NCBI GenBank assembly: GCA_937873805.1
Contig: CALMWO010000084.1
Span: forward strand, 1-9,143
Origin: an uncultured Hyphomonadaceae bacterium
GTDB lineage: Bacteria > Pseudomonadota > Alphaproteobacteria > Caulobacterales > Hyphomonadaceae
DNA length: 9,143 nt
Direction of reading: 5' to 3'
Position numbers and translations under genes: made by a program. Shown here piece after piece: positions 1 through 5,664 of the stretch. Position 1 is the stretch's first letter. The number at the start of each line of letters is the position of its first letter. Under the pieces are notes generated by a model. It worked only from the letters and a program-made list of their open reading frames with translations. It was not told the DNA's origin and searched no databases.

Positions 1-60
1 ACCCCGCTGAGCGCAACGCGCCGGGCGGGGGACCTCGCCAGCCTCGTCCGAAGCCCATAA
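1..60 (+). CDS. possible C-terminal end of an upstream gene (partial)
   Basis: Frame 1 is open from the window edge to a TAA at 58-60 and would encode 19 residues ending LASLVRSP. Sixteen of its 19 sense codons end in G or C, which fits the strong third-position bias of the other genes here. A competing reading is frame 3, open from the edge to a TAA at 183-185 and ending in a Lys/Arg-rich helix-like tail (VEKVKANARKRGKAC). Its third positions are clearly less G/C-rich. Neither tail is recognisable, so no function is offered. The true upstream gene could also lie wholly outside the window. Confidence 0.28.
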   Translation, partial: TPLSATRRAGDLASLVRSP

Positions 61-246
61 ACACAGGGAAACGGGGTCGTGCCGGTCAAAGCACAGAAAC
101 GGGTTCTGCGCGGAAGACGGGCTCCCTACGCCGGGCTGTGGAAAAGGTCAAGGCAAACGCCCGGAAACGGGGCAAAGCGTGCTAACCATGGAACCCGCCA
201 TACCAGCGCACGTTGCTGGGCGATCCATGCCTCCCCCGAGTCCCTC
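61..246. other. leader region upstream of the transglutaminase-like gene
   Basis: This gap holds no convincing gene. The frame of the downstream protein stays open back to position 79, but those 56 extra codons encode a low-quality Arg-rich stretch and were not accepted. The octamer GAAACGGG occurs three times (68-75, 96-103, 164-171), and GGTCAARGCA occurs at 84-93 and 146-155. The spacings (28, 68 and 62 bp) are not multiples of three. I see no clear promoter, terminator or structured RNA. Confidence 0.4.
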
Positions 247-1092
247 ATGCCTGCATTCCAGCTCCGCCACGCGACAACCTACGCCTTTTCATCGCCCGTG
301 ACCCTCCAGCCGCATCAGCTGTACGTGCGCCCGCGCGGCGACCACAAGATGAAGGTGCTGGCCTCCACCCTCACCCTCTCGCCTCCGGCCGAGGTCGTCT
401 GGCGCAGCGACCTGTATGGAAACTCCGTCGCCATCGCCCACTTCGCCGGCGAGACGACCCGGCTCGACATCATCAGCGAACTCTCCGTCGAAACCTTCCC
501 GCGCAGCGAAAGCCAGCGCCGCCTCCTCCTGGAAACCGGCACGACGGAGTACTCGCCCATCGAGCGCCGCCTGCTCGCGCCCTATATCAACCAGCCGTGG
601 GAAACCGGACACGCCGCCGCCGAATGGATCCGCAGCGGCGCCACCAAGGTGAAAAAGCGCCAGTACGAACGCCTGCTCGAATGCGCCGCCCGCATCCGCT
701 ACGAATTCGACTATCGCATCCGCTACGAGCCGGGCCTGCAGACGCCAGCCGAAACCCTCCGGCTCCACTCCGGCACCTGCCGCGACTTCGCCGAGCTGAT
801 GATCGCCGCGGCCCGCAGCCTTGATTGCGCCGCCCGCTTCGTCACCGGCTATGTCTTCACGCCCAACGCCGCCCCCGGCGCATCCTCGCCCCACGCCTGG
901 GCGGAGGTCTACATCCCCGCCGTCGGCTGGATCGAGCTCGACGCCACCAACGGCCTCGTCGACGATGGCGACCTGATCCCCATCGCCTCAGCCGCCACCG
1001 GCGCCGAACTGACGCCAATCTCGGGCGCCTTCACCGGCTATGGCGCGACCTCATCGCTGAGCGTCGGGGTCGATGTCAGGAAGCTCGTCTGA
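247..1092 (+). CDS. transglutaminase-like cysteine protease family protein (COG1305 type)
   Basis: The product is 281 aa. Residues about 1-85 match the beta-rich bacterial transglutaminase-like N-terminal domain (RHATTYAFSSPVTLQPHQL start, then LRVRPR-like and DLYGN motifs). Residues about 140-240 form the papain-like core. The catalytic triad is visible: Cys178 in HSGTCRDFAELM, His216 in SPHAWAEVYIP and Asp232 in ELDATNG. Length and domain order are normal for the stand-alone bacterial family, whose substrates are mostly unknown; peptidase or amidase activity is more likely than protein cross-linking. There is no signal peptide, so it is probably cytoplasmic. ATG 247 is chosen because homology-like sequence begins there; the in-frame extension back to 79 looks non-coding. 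No strong ribosome binding site precedes it. The family often sits next to alpha-E and circularly permuted ATP-grasp genes, which could lie to the left. The racemase gene follows after 54 bp. Confidence 0.9.
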   Translation: MPAFQLRHATTYAFSSPVTLQPHQLYVRPRGDHKMKVLASTLTLSPPAEVVWRSDLYGNSVAIAHFAGETTRLDIISELSVETFPRSESQRRLLLETGTTEYSPIERRLLAPYINQPWETGHAAAEWIRSGATKVKKRQYERLLECAARIRYEFDYRIRYEPGLQTPAETLRLHSGTCRDFAELMIAAARSLDCAARFVTGYVFTPNAAPGASSPHAWAEVYIPAVGWIELDATNGLVDDGDLIPIASAATGAELTPISGAFTGYGATSSLSVGVDVRKLV

Positions 1093-1146
1093 CGCTGTAC
1101 CACCCGGCCCGCCAGTGCTAACCGGCGATCAGACCGGGAACCTCAC

Positions 1147-1836
1147 ATGCGCACCATCGGCCTCATCGGCGGCATGAGCTGGCAAAGCTCGAAGCTCTAT
1201 TATGAGCGGATCAACCAGCTGGTCGCCGAACGCCGCGGCGGCGCCACATCCGCGCAGATCATCATCAACTCGCTCGACTTCGCACCCATCGCCCGCATGC
1301 AGACCGAAGGCCGCTGGAAGGACGCCGCCGCTCATCTTGCCAACGCGGCCCAGGCGCTCGAACGCGCAGGCGCCGACGTCATCGCGATCGGCGCCAACAC
1401 GATGCACAAGGTTGCCTCGCAAGTGATGGCGTCGGTCCACGTGCCGCTCATCCACATCGGAGACACGCTGGTTGCAGGCCTGCGCGGCCATGCCCGCTCC
1501 CGCCCACTCCTGCTCGGCACCCGCTACACGATGGAAGATCCGTTCATGATCGACCATCTCGCGAACAAAGGCATTGGCGCTCTCGTGCCGGACAAGACCG
1601 ACCGCGACGCCCTGCATGCCATCATCTACGATGAACTCATCAAGGGCGTCGTGACCGACAAGTCGCGCGACACTGTCCTCGCCATGATCGAACACTCGTC
1701 AGCGCGCGAGGCCGACAGCGTCATCTTCGGCTGCACCGAGATCGGCATGCTCTTCCCACCCACCGAAGCGGGCCTACCCGGCTACGACACGCTCGAACTC
1801 CACGCCGAAGCCCTCGTCGATTTCGCGCTGGCCTGA
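1147..1836 (+). CDS. aspartate/glutamate racemase family protein (YgeA-like)
   Basis: The product is 229 aa, a normal length for the PLP-independent Asp/Glu racemase superfamily. Seen directly: the N-terminal IGLIGGMSWQSS motif, SLDFAPI, GANTMHKVA, LLGTRYTME and the C-terminal FGCTEIG with Cys196. The whole run resembles Escherichia coli YgeA (recalled, not aligned by tool). These enzymes invert the alpha carbon with two facing residues, usually two Cys. In YgeA the first is Thr83; here residue 83 is Ala, so only Cys196 remains. This may give one-sided proton exchange, a lyase or isomerase role, or loss of racemase activity. There is no signal peptide, so it is cytoplasmic. It follows the transglutaminase-like gene by 54 bp on the same strand and may be co-transcribed, hinting at peptide or D-amino acid metabolism (inference). 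It ends 9 bp from a convergent gene. Confidence 0.88.
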   Translation: MRTIGLIGGMSWQSSKLYYERINQLVAERRGGATSAQIIINSLDFAPIARMQTEGRWKDAAAHLANAAQALERAGADVIAIGANTMHKVASQVMASVHVPLIHIGDTLVAGLRGHARSRPLLLGTRYTMEDPFMIDHLANKGIGALVPDKTDRDALHAIIYDELIKGVVTDKSRDTVLAMIEHSSAREADSVIFGCTEIGMLFPPTEAGLPGYDTLELHAEALVDFALA

Positions 1837-1845
1837 TCGGACTGC

Positions 1846-2421
1846 TTAAGCGGTCTCGTAGTTCCGCTGCGGCCGCCAGCCATTCGCACCTTCGGGCAGA
1901 AGATCGAACAGGCGCCACGCCAGGCAGAACTCGTCGAAATCGTCGAACGGCGAAGCGGACACGCGCACCACCTGCCCGCCCTTCATCTGGAAAGCCGAGA
2001 CGCCCGGCATCGGGCCGCCGGCCGCCGTGGCAAAGCCCATGTCGGCCGAGAAGCTGGTTCCCATCGTGCTCACCATCGGAAAGCGCCAGCCACGCGAGGC
2101 CGCGAATTCCGCCTGCACAACCGGCGTATCGGGGCTTGCGACCACAAGCACAGCGCGATCAGCGATGTGCGGATAAAAGCCGTTGAGCCCGTCCGCCCAC
2201 ATGGAGCAGCTGTTGCAGCCTTTCCCCATATTGTGGACCACGAACAGGTCGCGCTTGTCGCCAAACAGCGATTTCAGAGTCACCGGTCCGTCCAGCGTCT
2301 GAAGCACATATTCCCCGACATCAGCCCGCGCGGTTTCCGCCAGCGCCTGGCGCAGCTCCTTGCGCACCGCCTGCAGCCGCGTGCTCAGCTCGAGAATGTG
2401 GGGCGTGTTGCGAAGTGTCAC
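1846..2421 (-). CDS. DUF899-like thioredoxin-fold protein, short form
   Basis: The product is 191 aa. The start is GTG at 2421, preceded by AAAGGA at 7 bp, which begins immediately after the regulator's TAG stop; longer in-frame readings would run through the regulator gene in the wrong frame. Seen: a helical N-terminus, then LDGPVTLKSLFGDKRDLFVV typical of the thioredoxin-like DUF899 group, a CxxC at Cys69/Cys72 (KGCNSCSMWAD), SPDTPVVQAEFAASRGW and FPMVSTMGTSFSADMGF. It lacks a signal peptide and is probably cytoplasmic. It is a diverged, shorter relative of the DUF899 protein at 3218-3919, sharing the GCxSCSxWAD core. The CxxC suggests thiol redox chemistry, but the family has no firmly known reaction. 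It is the last gene of a minus-strand operon 13 bp behind the ArsR-type gene and is probably controlled by it. It converges on the racemase gene with a 9-bp gap. Confidence 0.85.
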   Translation of the reverse strand: MTLRNTPHILELSTRLQAVRKELRQALAETARADVGEYVLQTLDGPVTLKSLFGDKRDLFVVHNMGKGCNSCSMWADGLNGFYPHIADRAVLVVASPDTPVVQAEFAASRGWRFPMVSTMGTSFSADMGFATAAGGPMPGVSAFQMKGGQVVRVSASPFDDFDEFCLAWRLFDLLPEGANGWRPQRNYETA

Positions 2422-2434
2422 GGGATTTTCCTTT

Positions 2435-2872
2435 CTATCCTGCTGGCGTCCGCTTGCCGGACGCGCGCTTTGTTCGTGTCTTCCGTGTCTTCGCCGCCCG
2501 CTTCGGCTTTGCCGGCGGCAGCGCTTTGACGAAGGCAGCAAGTTCGTCGAACGATTGCTGCCAGTATTTGGTGTAGCGGTTGATCCAGACGGCGGCGTCA
2601 TAGAGCGGCGCCGCATCAAGATTGCAGCGCGCAATCCGCCCCGTCCGCTCCTGCGCCACCAGCCCTGAACGCACCAGCACCTGGATGTGCCGCGACACGG
2701 CCTGCAGCGACATCTCGAATGGCGCCGCCAGTTCGGATACGAGCGCCGGGCCCTCATCCAGTCGCCGCAGGATCGCCCGCCGTACAGGATCAGACAGCGC
2801 AAAGAACACGCGATCCAACGCTTCCTCCGCATCCGTCGCCGGACTTCCCTCTTTCACCAGCGCAAGCGTCAT
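2435..2872 (-). CDS. ArsR-family winged-helix transcriptional regulator
   Basis: The product is 145 aa. A winged helix-turn-helix fills about residues 20-90: FFALSDPVRRAILRRL (first helices), SELAAPFEMSLQAVSRHIQVL (recognition helix near 54-68) and GRIARCNLD (wing). The WINRYTKYWQQSFDEL stretch at 96-111 resembles the ArsR subgroup often paired with SRPBCC or DUF899 genes. The classic ELCVCDL metal-binding motif is absent and Cys83 is the only cysteine, so classical metal sensing is unlikely. Residues 121-145 are a basic tail with 11 Lys/Arg in 25, longer than needed for the fold, perhaps an extra DNA contact. Its ATG overlaps the stop of the small ORF upstream (ATGA), and the DUF899-like gene follows 13 bp after its stop. 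It likely represses its own operon and the divergent DUF899 gene through the repeats at 3160-3203 (inference). Confidence 0.93.
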   Translation of the reverse strand: MTLALVKEGSPATDAEEALDRVFFALSDPVRRAILRRLDEGPALVSELAAPFEMSLQAVSRHIQVLVRSGLVAQERTGRIARCNLDAAPLYDAAVWINRYTKYWQQSFDELAAFVKALPPAKPKRAAKTRKTRTKRASGKRTPAG

Positions 2873-3123
2873 CCCGTCACCTCACCAGAACACAGCGGCT
2901 GCGCGAGGATTTCCTCCAGCACCGCGCGATGGTTCGCCCCGGCCCGCGCCGCGTAATGTCCGCCATGCTCGGCTAGGGCGGGCGCAATCGCAATGCTGGT
3001 CGCTGTCACACCGGCGAGCATCAGCGCCGCGGCAACGCCCGGCCGCTTCATGAGATGGACGCCCAGCCGCCCCGCAACCGCGAGGTTTCCGGCCATCAGC
3101 GCACTGAGAAGACAACACAGCAT
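2869..3123 (-). CDS. small membrane or exported protein, translationally coupled to the ArsR-type gene
   Basis: No family is recognised. From ATG 3123 it encodes 84 aa with two hydrophobic segments, about 1-18 and 29-51, then a short polar tail with three His, one Cys and several Glu. Its TGA overlaps the regulator's ATG in an ATGA arrangement, the main evidence that it is translated. The start is uncertain. The open frame extends to a GTG at 3192 inside the repeat operator, which is unlikely to be used. An inner ATG at 3051 would give a 60-residue protein that begins MKRPGVAAALMLAG and ends a signal-like segment at APALA, leaving a mature peptide of about 33 residues. No strong ribosome binding site precedes either ATG. 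It could be a two-helix inner membrane protein or a tiny periplasmic protein; it leads the regulator operon. Confidence 0.6.
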   Translation of the reverse strand: MLCCLLSALMAGNLAVAGRLGVHLMKRPGVAAALMLAGVTATSIAIAPALAEHGGHYAARAGANHRAVLEEILAQPLCSGEVTG

Positions 3124-3159
3124 CCAGATTTCTTTCGCGCGCCTCCCTTGACGCAGAAC

Positions 3160-3203
3160 TTGACTATCAACAATTCGATTGACTATCAACACTTATGTTG
3201 ACT
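3160..3203. promoter_or_regulatory. triple TTGACT direct repeat, candidate ArsR-type operator in a divergent promoter region
   Basis: TTGACT occurs at 3160-3165, 3179-3184 and 3198-3203, exactly 19 bp apart. The first two copies share 13 bases, TTGACTATCAACA, whose core TTGA-CTA-TCAA is itself a hyphenated palindrome. A second palindrome, TCAACA-CTTA-TGTTGA, spans 3186-3201. The block lies in the 94-bp gap between the small minus-strand ORF and the DUF899 gene and is AT-rich against its surroundings. TTGACT also resembles a -35 element, with TATCAA at 3184-3189 as a weak -10 for the plus strand, so operator and promoter may overlap. Binding by the adjacent regulator is inferred. Confidence 0.6.
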
Positions 3204-3217
3204 GTTGGAGAGAGAAA

Positions 3218-3919
3218 ATGATGGGCAAGATTGCAAGCCGCGAAGAATGGCTGAAGGCGCGCACGTCGCTGCTGGCCGCAGAAAAGGAATTCACGCACCA
3301 GCGCGATGCGCTTTCGGCGAAACGCCGCGCGATGCCATGGGTGAAGATCGACAAGGACTATGTATTCGACGCGCCGACCGGCCCGGTGAAACTGTCGGAT
3401 CTCTTCGCCGGCCGCAGCCAGCTGGTCGTCTACCACTTCATGTTCGCGCCGGAAGCCGAGATCGGCTGCAAATCATGCTCGTTCTGGGCGGATCATTTCG
3501 ACGGCGCGATCCCCCATCTCAACGCGCGCGACACATCATTCGTCGCGATCTCGCGTGGCCCGATCGAAAAGCTCCAGCGTCAGGCAAAACGCCTCGGGTG
3601 GAAGTTCCCGTGGGTGTCATCGGGAAAAACAACGTTCAACTACGACTTCGCGGTCTCGTTCGAACCCGATGCGAATGGCGAGGCGCTGTACAACTACGAA
3701 AAACAGAAGGTCCCGTTCAAGGATCTGCAGGGCGTCAGCATCTTCGTGAAGGATGCGGATGGCGCGATCTATCACGCCTACTCCACCTACGGCCGCGGTC
3801 AGGATATCCTGAACGGCGCCTACAACATTCTCGACATGACCCCCAAAGGCCGCGACGAGGACGAGCTTCCCTACCCAATGGCCTGGGTGAAACTGCACGA
3901 CGAGTACGAACAAGCCTGA
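3218..3919 (+). CDS. DUF899 family thioredoxin-like protein
   Basis: The product is 233 aa, a typical length for DUF899. ATG 3218 is chosen because GGAG (3207-3210) sits 7 bp upstream; the frame opens earlier at a TTG inside the operator repeats, which is not credible. Seen in order: the N-terminal SREEWLKARTSLLAAEKEFT helix, MPWVKIDKDYVFD, LSDLFAGRSQLVVYHFMF, the CxxC at Cys84/Cys87 (GCKSCSFWADHFDG), AISRGPIEKLQRQAKRLGW, FPWVSSGKTTFNYDF and a C-terminal part ending near residue 233. These are standard DUF899 features; the fold is thioredoxin-like and the biochemical role is not established. There is no signal peptide. It is transcribed away from the ArsR-type operon, whose last gene is a shorter relative. 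Shared control through the 3160-3203 repeats is likely (inference). It could act in thiol or oxidant defence. Confidence 0.93.
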   Translation: MMGKIASREEWLKARTSLLAAEKEFTHQRDALSAKRRAMPWVKIDKDYVFDAPTGPVKLSDLFAGRSQLVVYHFMFAPEAEIGCKSCSFWADHFDGAIPHLNARDTSFVAISRGPIEKLQRQAKRLGWKFPWVSSGKTTFNYDFAVSFEPDANGEALYNYEKQKVPFKDLQGVSIFVKDADGAIYHAYSTYGRGQDILNGAYNILDMTPKGRDEDELPYPMAWVKLHDEYEQA

Positions 3920-3953
3920 GGGATCGGATGCTTTGATCTCGCTCATCCACAAC

Positions 3954-3981
3954 GGTCATCCTCGGGCTTGTCCCGAGGATC
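3954..3981 (+). repeat. palindromic intergenic repeat, family A, copy 1
   Basis: A perfect 9-bp stem, ATCCTCGGG (3958-3966) and CCCGAGGAT (3972-3980), encloses the loop CTTGT. It lies 35 bp past the stop of the DUF899 gene. Over 28 bp it matches the reverse complement of copy 2 (4035-4062) at 26 positions, and 25 of 27 bp match copy 3 at the right end of the window. Dispersed palindromes of this look are common between genes in many alphaproteobacteria. It might help terminate the upstream transcript, but no T-run follows. Confidence 0.85.
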
Positions 3982-4034
3982 TCTGTTGGAAGATGTGCCG
4001 GACAGTCAGCCAATCCAGACGAATTGCGAACCGG

Positions 4035-4062
4035 GATTCTCGGGACAAGCCCGAGAATGACC
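4035..4062 (-). repeat. palindromic intergenic repeat, family A, copy 2 (inverted)
   Basis: The stem is ATTCTCGGG (4036-4044) with CCCGAGAAT (4050-4058) around the loop ACAAG. It is the reverse orientation of copy 1, and the two stem changes relative to copy 1 are compensatory, so base pairing is kept. Copies 1 and 2 could also pair with each other as one long imperfect stem across the 53 bp between them. Confidence 0.85.
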
Positions 4063-4072
4063 CGTCGGTTCA

Positions 4073-4121
4073 GCCCTCATGGTGAGCAGGCCCGAAGGGC
4101 CGCCCATCAAACCATGAGGGC
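4073..4121. repeat. cruciform-type intergenic repeat element, family B
   Basis: The outer arms GCCCTCATGGT (4073-4083) and ACCATGAGGGC (4111-4121) pair perfectly over 11 bp. Inside is a second hairpin, GGCCC-GAA-GGGCC at 4089-4101. The CCCTCATGGTGAG...ACCATGAGGG design resembles a dispersed element I recall from many alphaproteobacterial genomes. No transposase or coding potential is associated with it here. Confidence 0.8.
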
Positions 4122-4190
4122 GTCCGCTTCTCGCCGATTGCAGACATTACGCAATCAATCTGTTACTTTCAGCGTGACGGGGAGATTTCG

Positions 4191-4403
4191 TTGGAGCGCC
4201 ACTACCTCAGGCTTTTGTCGAAGGCGTCAGGTGATGCAGGGCGAGAGCCAGTTCTCGTGCGCCAAGCGTTCAAGGAATTGGCCATCAAGCATGAAGCAGA
4301 TCCCCACCCAAAGGGCGCCCTGCGAGAGATTATTGAGACGGACGTCGATGCGGATGCGGTCCTTGGCGCTCTACATAAGCACGGGCTGATGTCAGTCGTG
4401 TAG
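4191..4403 (+). CDS. small hypothetical protein, TTG start
   Basis: The product would be 70 aa, starting at TTG 4191 with GGGGAG at 4179-4184, a good ribosome binding site 6 bp away. The sequence looks like a compact soluble helical protein: ERHYLRLLSKA, then VLVRQAFKELAIKHEAD, ALREIIETDVDADAVL and a C-terminal HKHGLMSVV. No family is recognised, and there is no signal peptide or membrane segment. Its third codon positions are less G/C-rich than those of neighbouring genes, which may mean recent arrival or weak selection. It stands alone between a palindromic repeat cluster and the end of a minus-strand gene. A longer frame through the same DNA starting at 4024 crosses the repeats and was rejected. 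It could be a short functional protein or the remnant of a longer one; no ATG start is available near this ribosome binding site. Confidence 0.55.
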   Translation: MERHYLRLLSKASGDAGREPVLVRQAFKELAIKHEADPHPKGALREIIETDVDADAVLGALHKHGLMSVV

Positions 4404-4525
4404 AGGCCGCTTTGGGCCAGACTCAGTCACCGACGATCAAACGTCTTTTCAAGAAGACATTCCGATACACCGCTCGGGAGAGGACAGATCGGCGGTCACG
4501 ACAGGCCTGATCAATCTACCCGTCC
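4404..4525. other. intergenic gap between two convergent genes
   Basis: This gap separates the small TTG-start gene from the end of the minus-strand secreted protein gene. It contains one weak hairpin, GTCTT...AAGAC at about 4443-4458, with no T-run and no convincing terminator or gene. Confidence 0.4.
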
Positions 4526-5545
4526 CTACTCCTCATTCGCCTGTTCCAGCGGGAGGCCCTTGGCCTCCCGTACACGCGCGCCCTTGAGGATGCCTTCCAT
4601 GGCGTAATTGCCTTCATGGCAGGCGTATTCGTAGACGGCCTCACCCTCGCTGCGCCACGTGGTCTCGCCCTTCCAGGGCTGGGTGTAGAACACTGGATCA
4701 TCGACCGTGAACTCGTAGAGCAGTTCGTTCGCTGACACGCGCGTGAAACGCTCGGTGACTTTCGCCTTCTCCGACAGATTGGCCGGCACGCCCTGCATGG
4801 CGCGAACAGGCGCAAAGCCTGTCGTCTCGACCACCAGCGTGTCGCCCTCCCAACGCCCCACTGCATCGCCGAACAGCGGATGGATCGCGCCGGGATTGTG
4901 CGTCTGGTCCATGCGCACGATGCGCGCCCAGGTGATCATCTCCGACATGATCATCACGGCGTCGCCGGTCTGCACGACCTGATAGTGATTATTGTACAGC
5001 CCGTTGATCATCGGCGGCCCCGTCCGCCCGCCAGTGGCAAGGCAGCGGTCGGCCAGCGGCCGCGCCTCCGGGTCGGAATAGCCCAGCTTCTCCCGCCCTG
5101 CCGCCGCCAGCTTCCTGCCGGCGTCCGACCACGGAATTTTCCCGTTCGGCGGATCGATGATCCACGACGTCCGCGTCTCGCCCTTCACCACGCCGAAGCG
5201 CGTGCCCGGATCGATCCAGAACGCGTTATAGCCGCGCCCCTGCGCCAGATCCTTGCCGTTGAGCAGGCCGTCGCTCGTCTTCTGGTTGTCGTCAGTCGCC
5301 TGCCGCACGACTTGCGGATGCGCCTTCGTCATCGCCTCGACCTGATCGGCCGGGATCACCAGCGTCTTGTAGCGGTCGGCGCGCTCCAGCGTCGTGATCG
5401 AATCCGTCGACCACACGCCCTGCAGGTCAGGATGGCCGTCGGCGGCCTTCGGCGGGACATAAACCGCCTGCGCCCCGGCCGACATCAGGACCGGCATGGC
5501 GGCAAACATTACGGCGGCGGCGACGCCTGCGCGCATGATCCACAT
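4526..5545 (-). CDS. secreted protein of unknown function with DGxPDLQGxW and VGRWEGDTLVV motifs
   Basis: The product is 339 aa. ATG 5545 is preceded by GGGAGG at 5 bp, a strong ribosome binding site. A signal peptide is clear at residues 1-27 (hydrophobic core VAAAVMFAAMPVLMSAG, cleavage after AQA). The mature start carries DGHPDLQGVW (36-45). Later motifs are DRCLATGGRTGPPMI (166-180), IHPLFGDAVGRWEGDTLVVE (221-240) and YEYACHEGNYAMEGIL (305-320). I recall this motif set from a family of secreted hypothetical proteins common in acidobacteria and in some alphaproteobacteria; no reaction is known to me. The two conserved Cys (168 and 309) might form a disulfide in the periplasm (inference). 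It is transcribed divergently from the secreted DUF1194 gene, with a 119-bp shared upstream region, so the two may be co-regulated. No membrane anchor follows the signal peptide. Confidence 0.88.
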   Translation of the reverse strand: MWIMRAGVAAAVMFAAMPVLMSAGAQAVYVPPKAADGHPDLQGVWSTDSITTLERADRYKTLVIPADQVEAMTKAHPQVVRQATDDNQKTSDGLLNGKDLAQGRGYNAFWIDPGTRFGVVKGETRTSWIIDPPNGKIPWSDAGRKLAAAGREKLGYSDPEARPLADRCLATGGRTGPPMINGLYNNHYQVVQTGDAVMIMSEMITWARIVRMDQTHNPGAIHPLFGDAVGRWEGDTLVVETTGFAPVRAMQGVPANLSEKAKVTERFTRVSANELLYEFTVDDPVFYTQPWKGETTWRSEGEAVYEYACHEGNYAMEGILKGARVREAKGLPLEQANEE

Positions 5546-5609
5546 TGTATCCTCCCTTACCCGAACGCCGCCCTGTCTCGAGGCAAGGTCGTGAGTTCGT
5601 GATGTTGCG

Positions 5610-5643
5610 CAGCTTGCCTGCCGCGGGGTTGGCCTGCAAGCTG
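5610..5643. promoter_or_regulatory. inverted repeat in a divergent promoter region
   Basis: CAGCTTGC (5610-5617) and GCAAGCTG (5636-5643) form perfect 8-bp arms with an 18-bp centre. The repeat lies between the divergent secreted-protein gene and the DUF1194 gene, 21 bp before the latter's ATG. It could be an operator for a dimeric regulator or a 5' leader hairpin of the plus-strand transcript. No regulator gene is adjacent, so its role is open. Confidence 0.4.
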
Positions 5644-5664
5644 GTTCCCTGACCGGAGCGGGTG

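Noticed and set aside
1..200. Structured RNA such as the end of RNase P RNA or tmRNA in the leader
   Set aside because: The purine-rich GAAACGGG runs prompted the idea, but no conserved core segments of those RNAs could be matched.
79..246. 56-residue N-terminal extension of the transglutaminase-like protein
   Set aside because: The domain starts cleanly at the ATG at 247, and the extension is Arg-rich, low quality and lacks family features.
1115..1123. GTGCTAACC shared with 179-187, upstream of the two first genes
   Set aside because: A single 9-base match at different distances from the starts is likely chance.
2422..2832. Long N-terminal extension of the short DUF899-like protein
   Set aside because: It is the shadow of the ArsR-type gene in another frame; a GTG with a good ribosome binding site sits at 2421.
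3179..3217. TTG start for the DUF899 protein inside the repeat operator
   Set aside because: ATG 3218 has GGAG at proper spacing, and the extra 13 residues are encoded by the repeats.
3954..4121. CRISPR array
   Set aside because: The repeats are palindromic, few, in opposite orientations and of different families, with no regular spacers and no cas genes.
4024..4389. 121-aa plus-strand frame
   Set aside because: It runs through two palindromic repeats, has a biased Arg/Ser-rich composition and competes with the better 70-aa frame.
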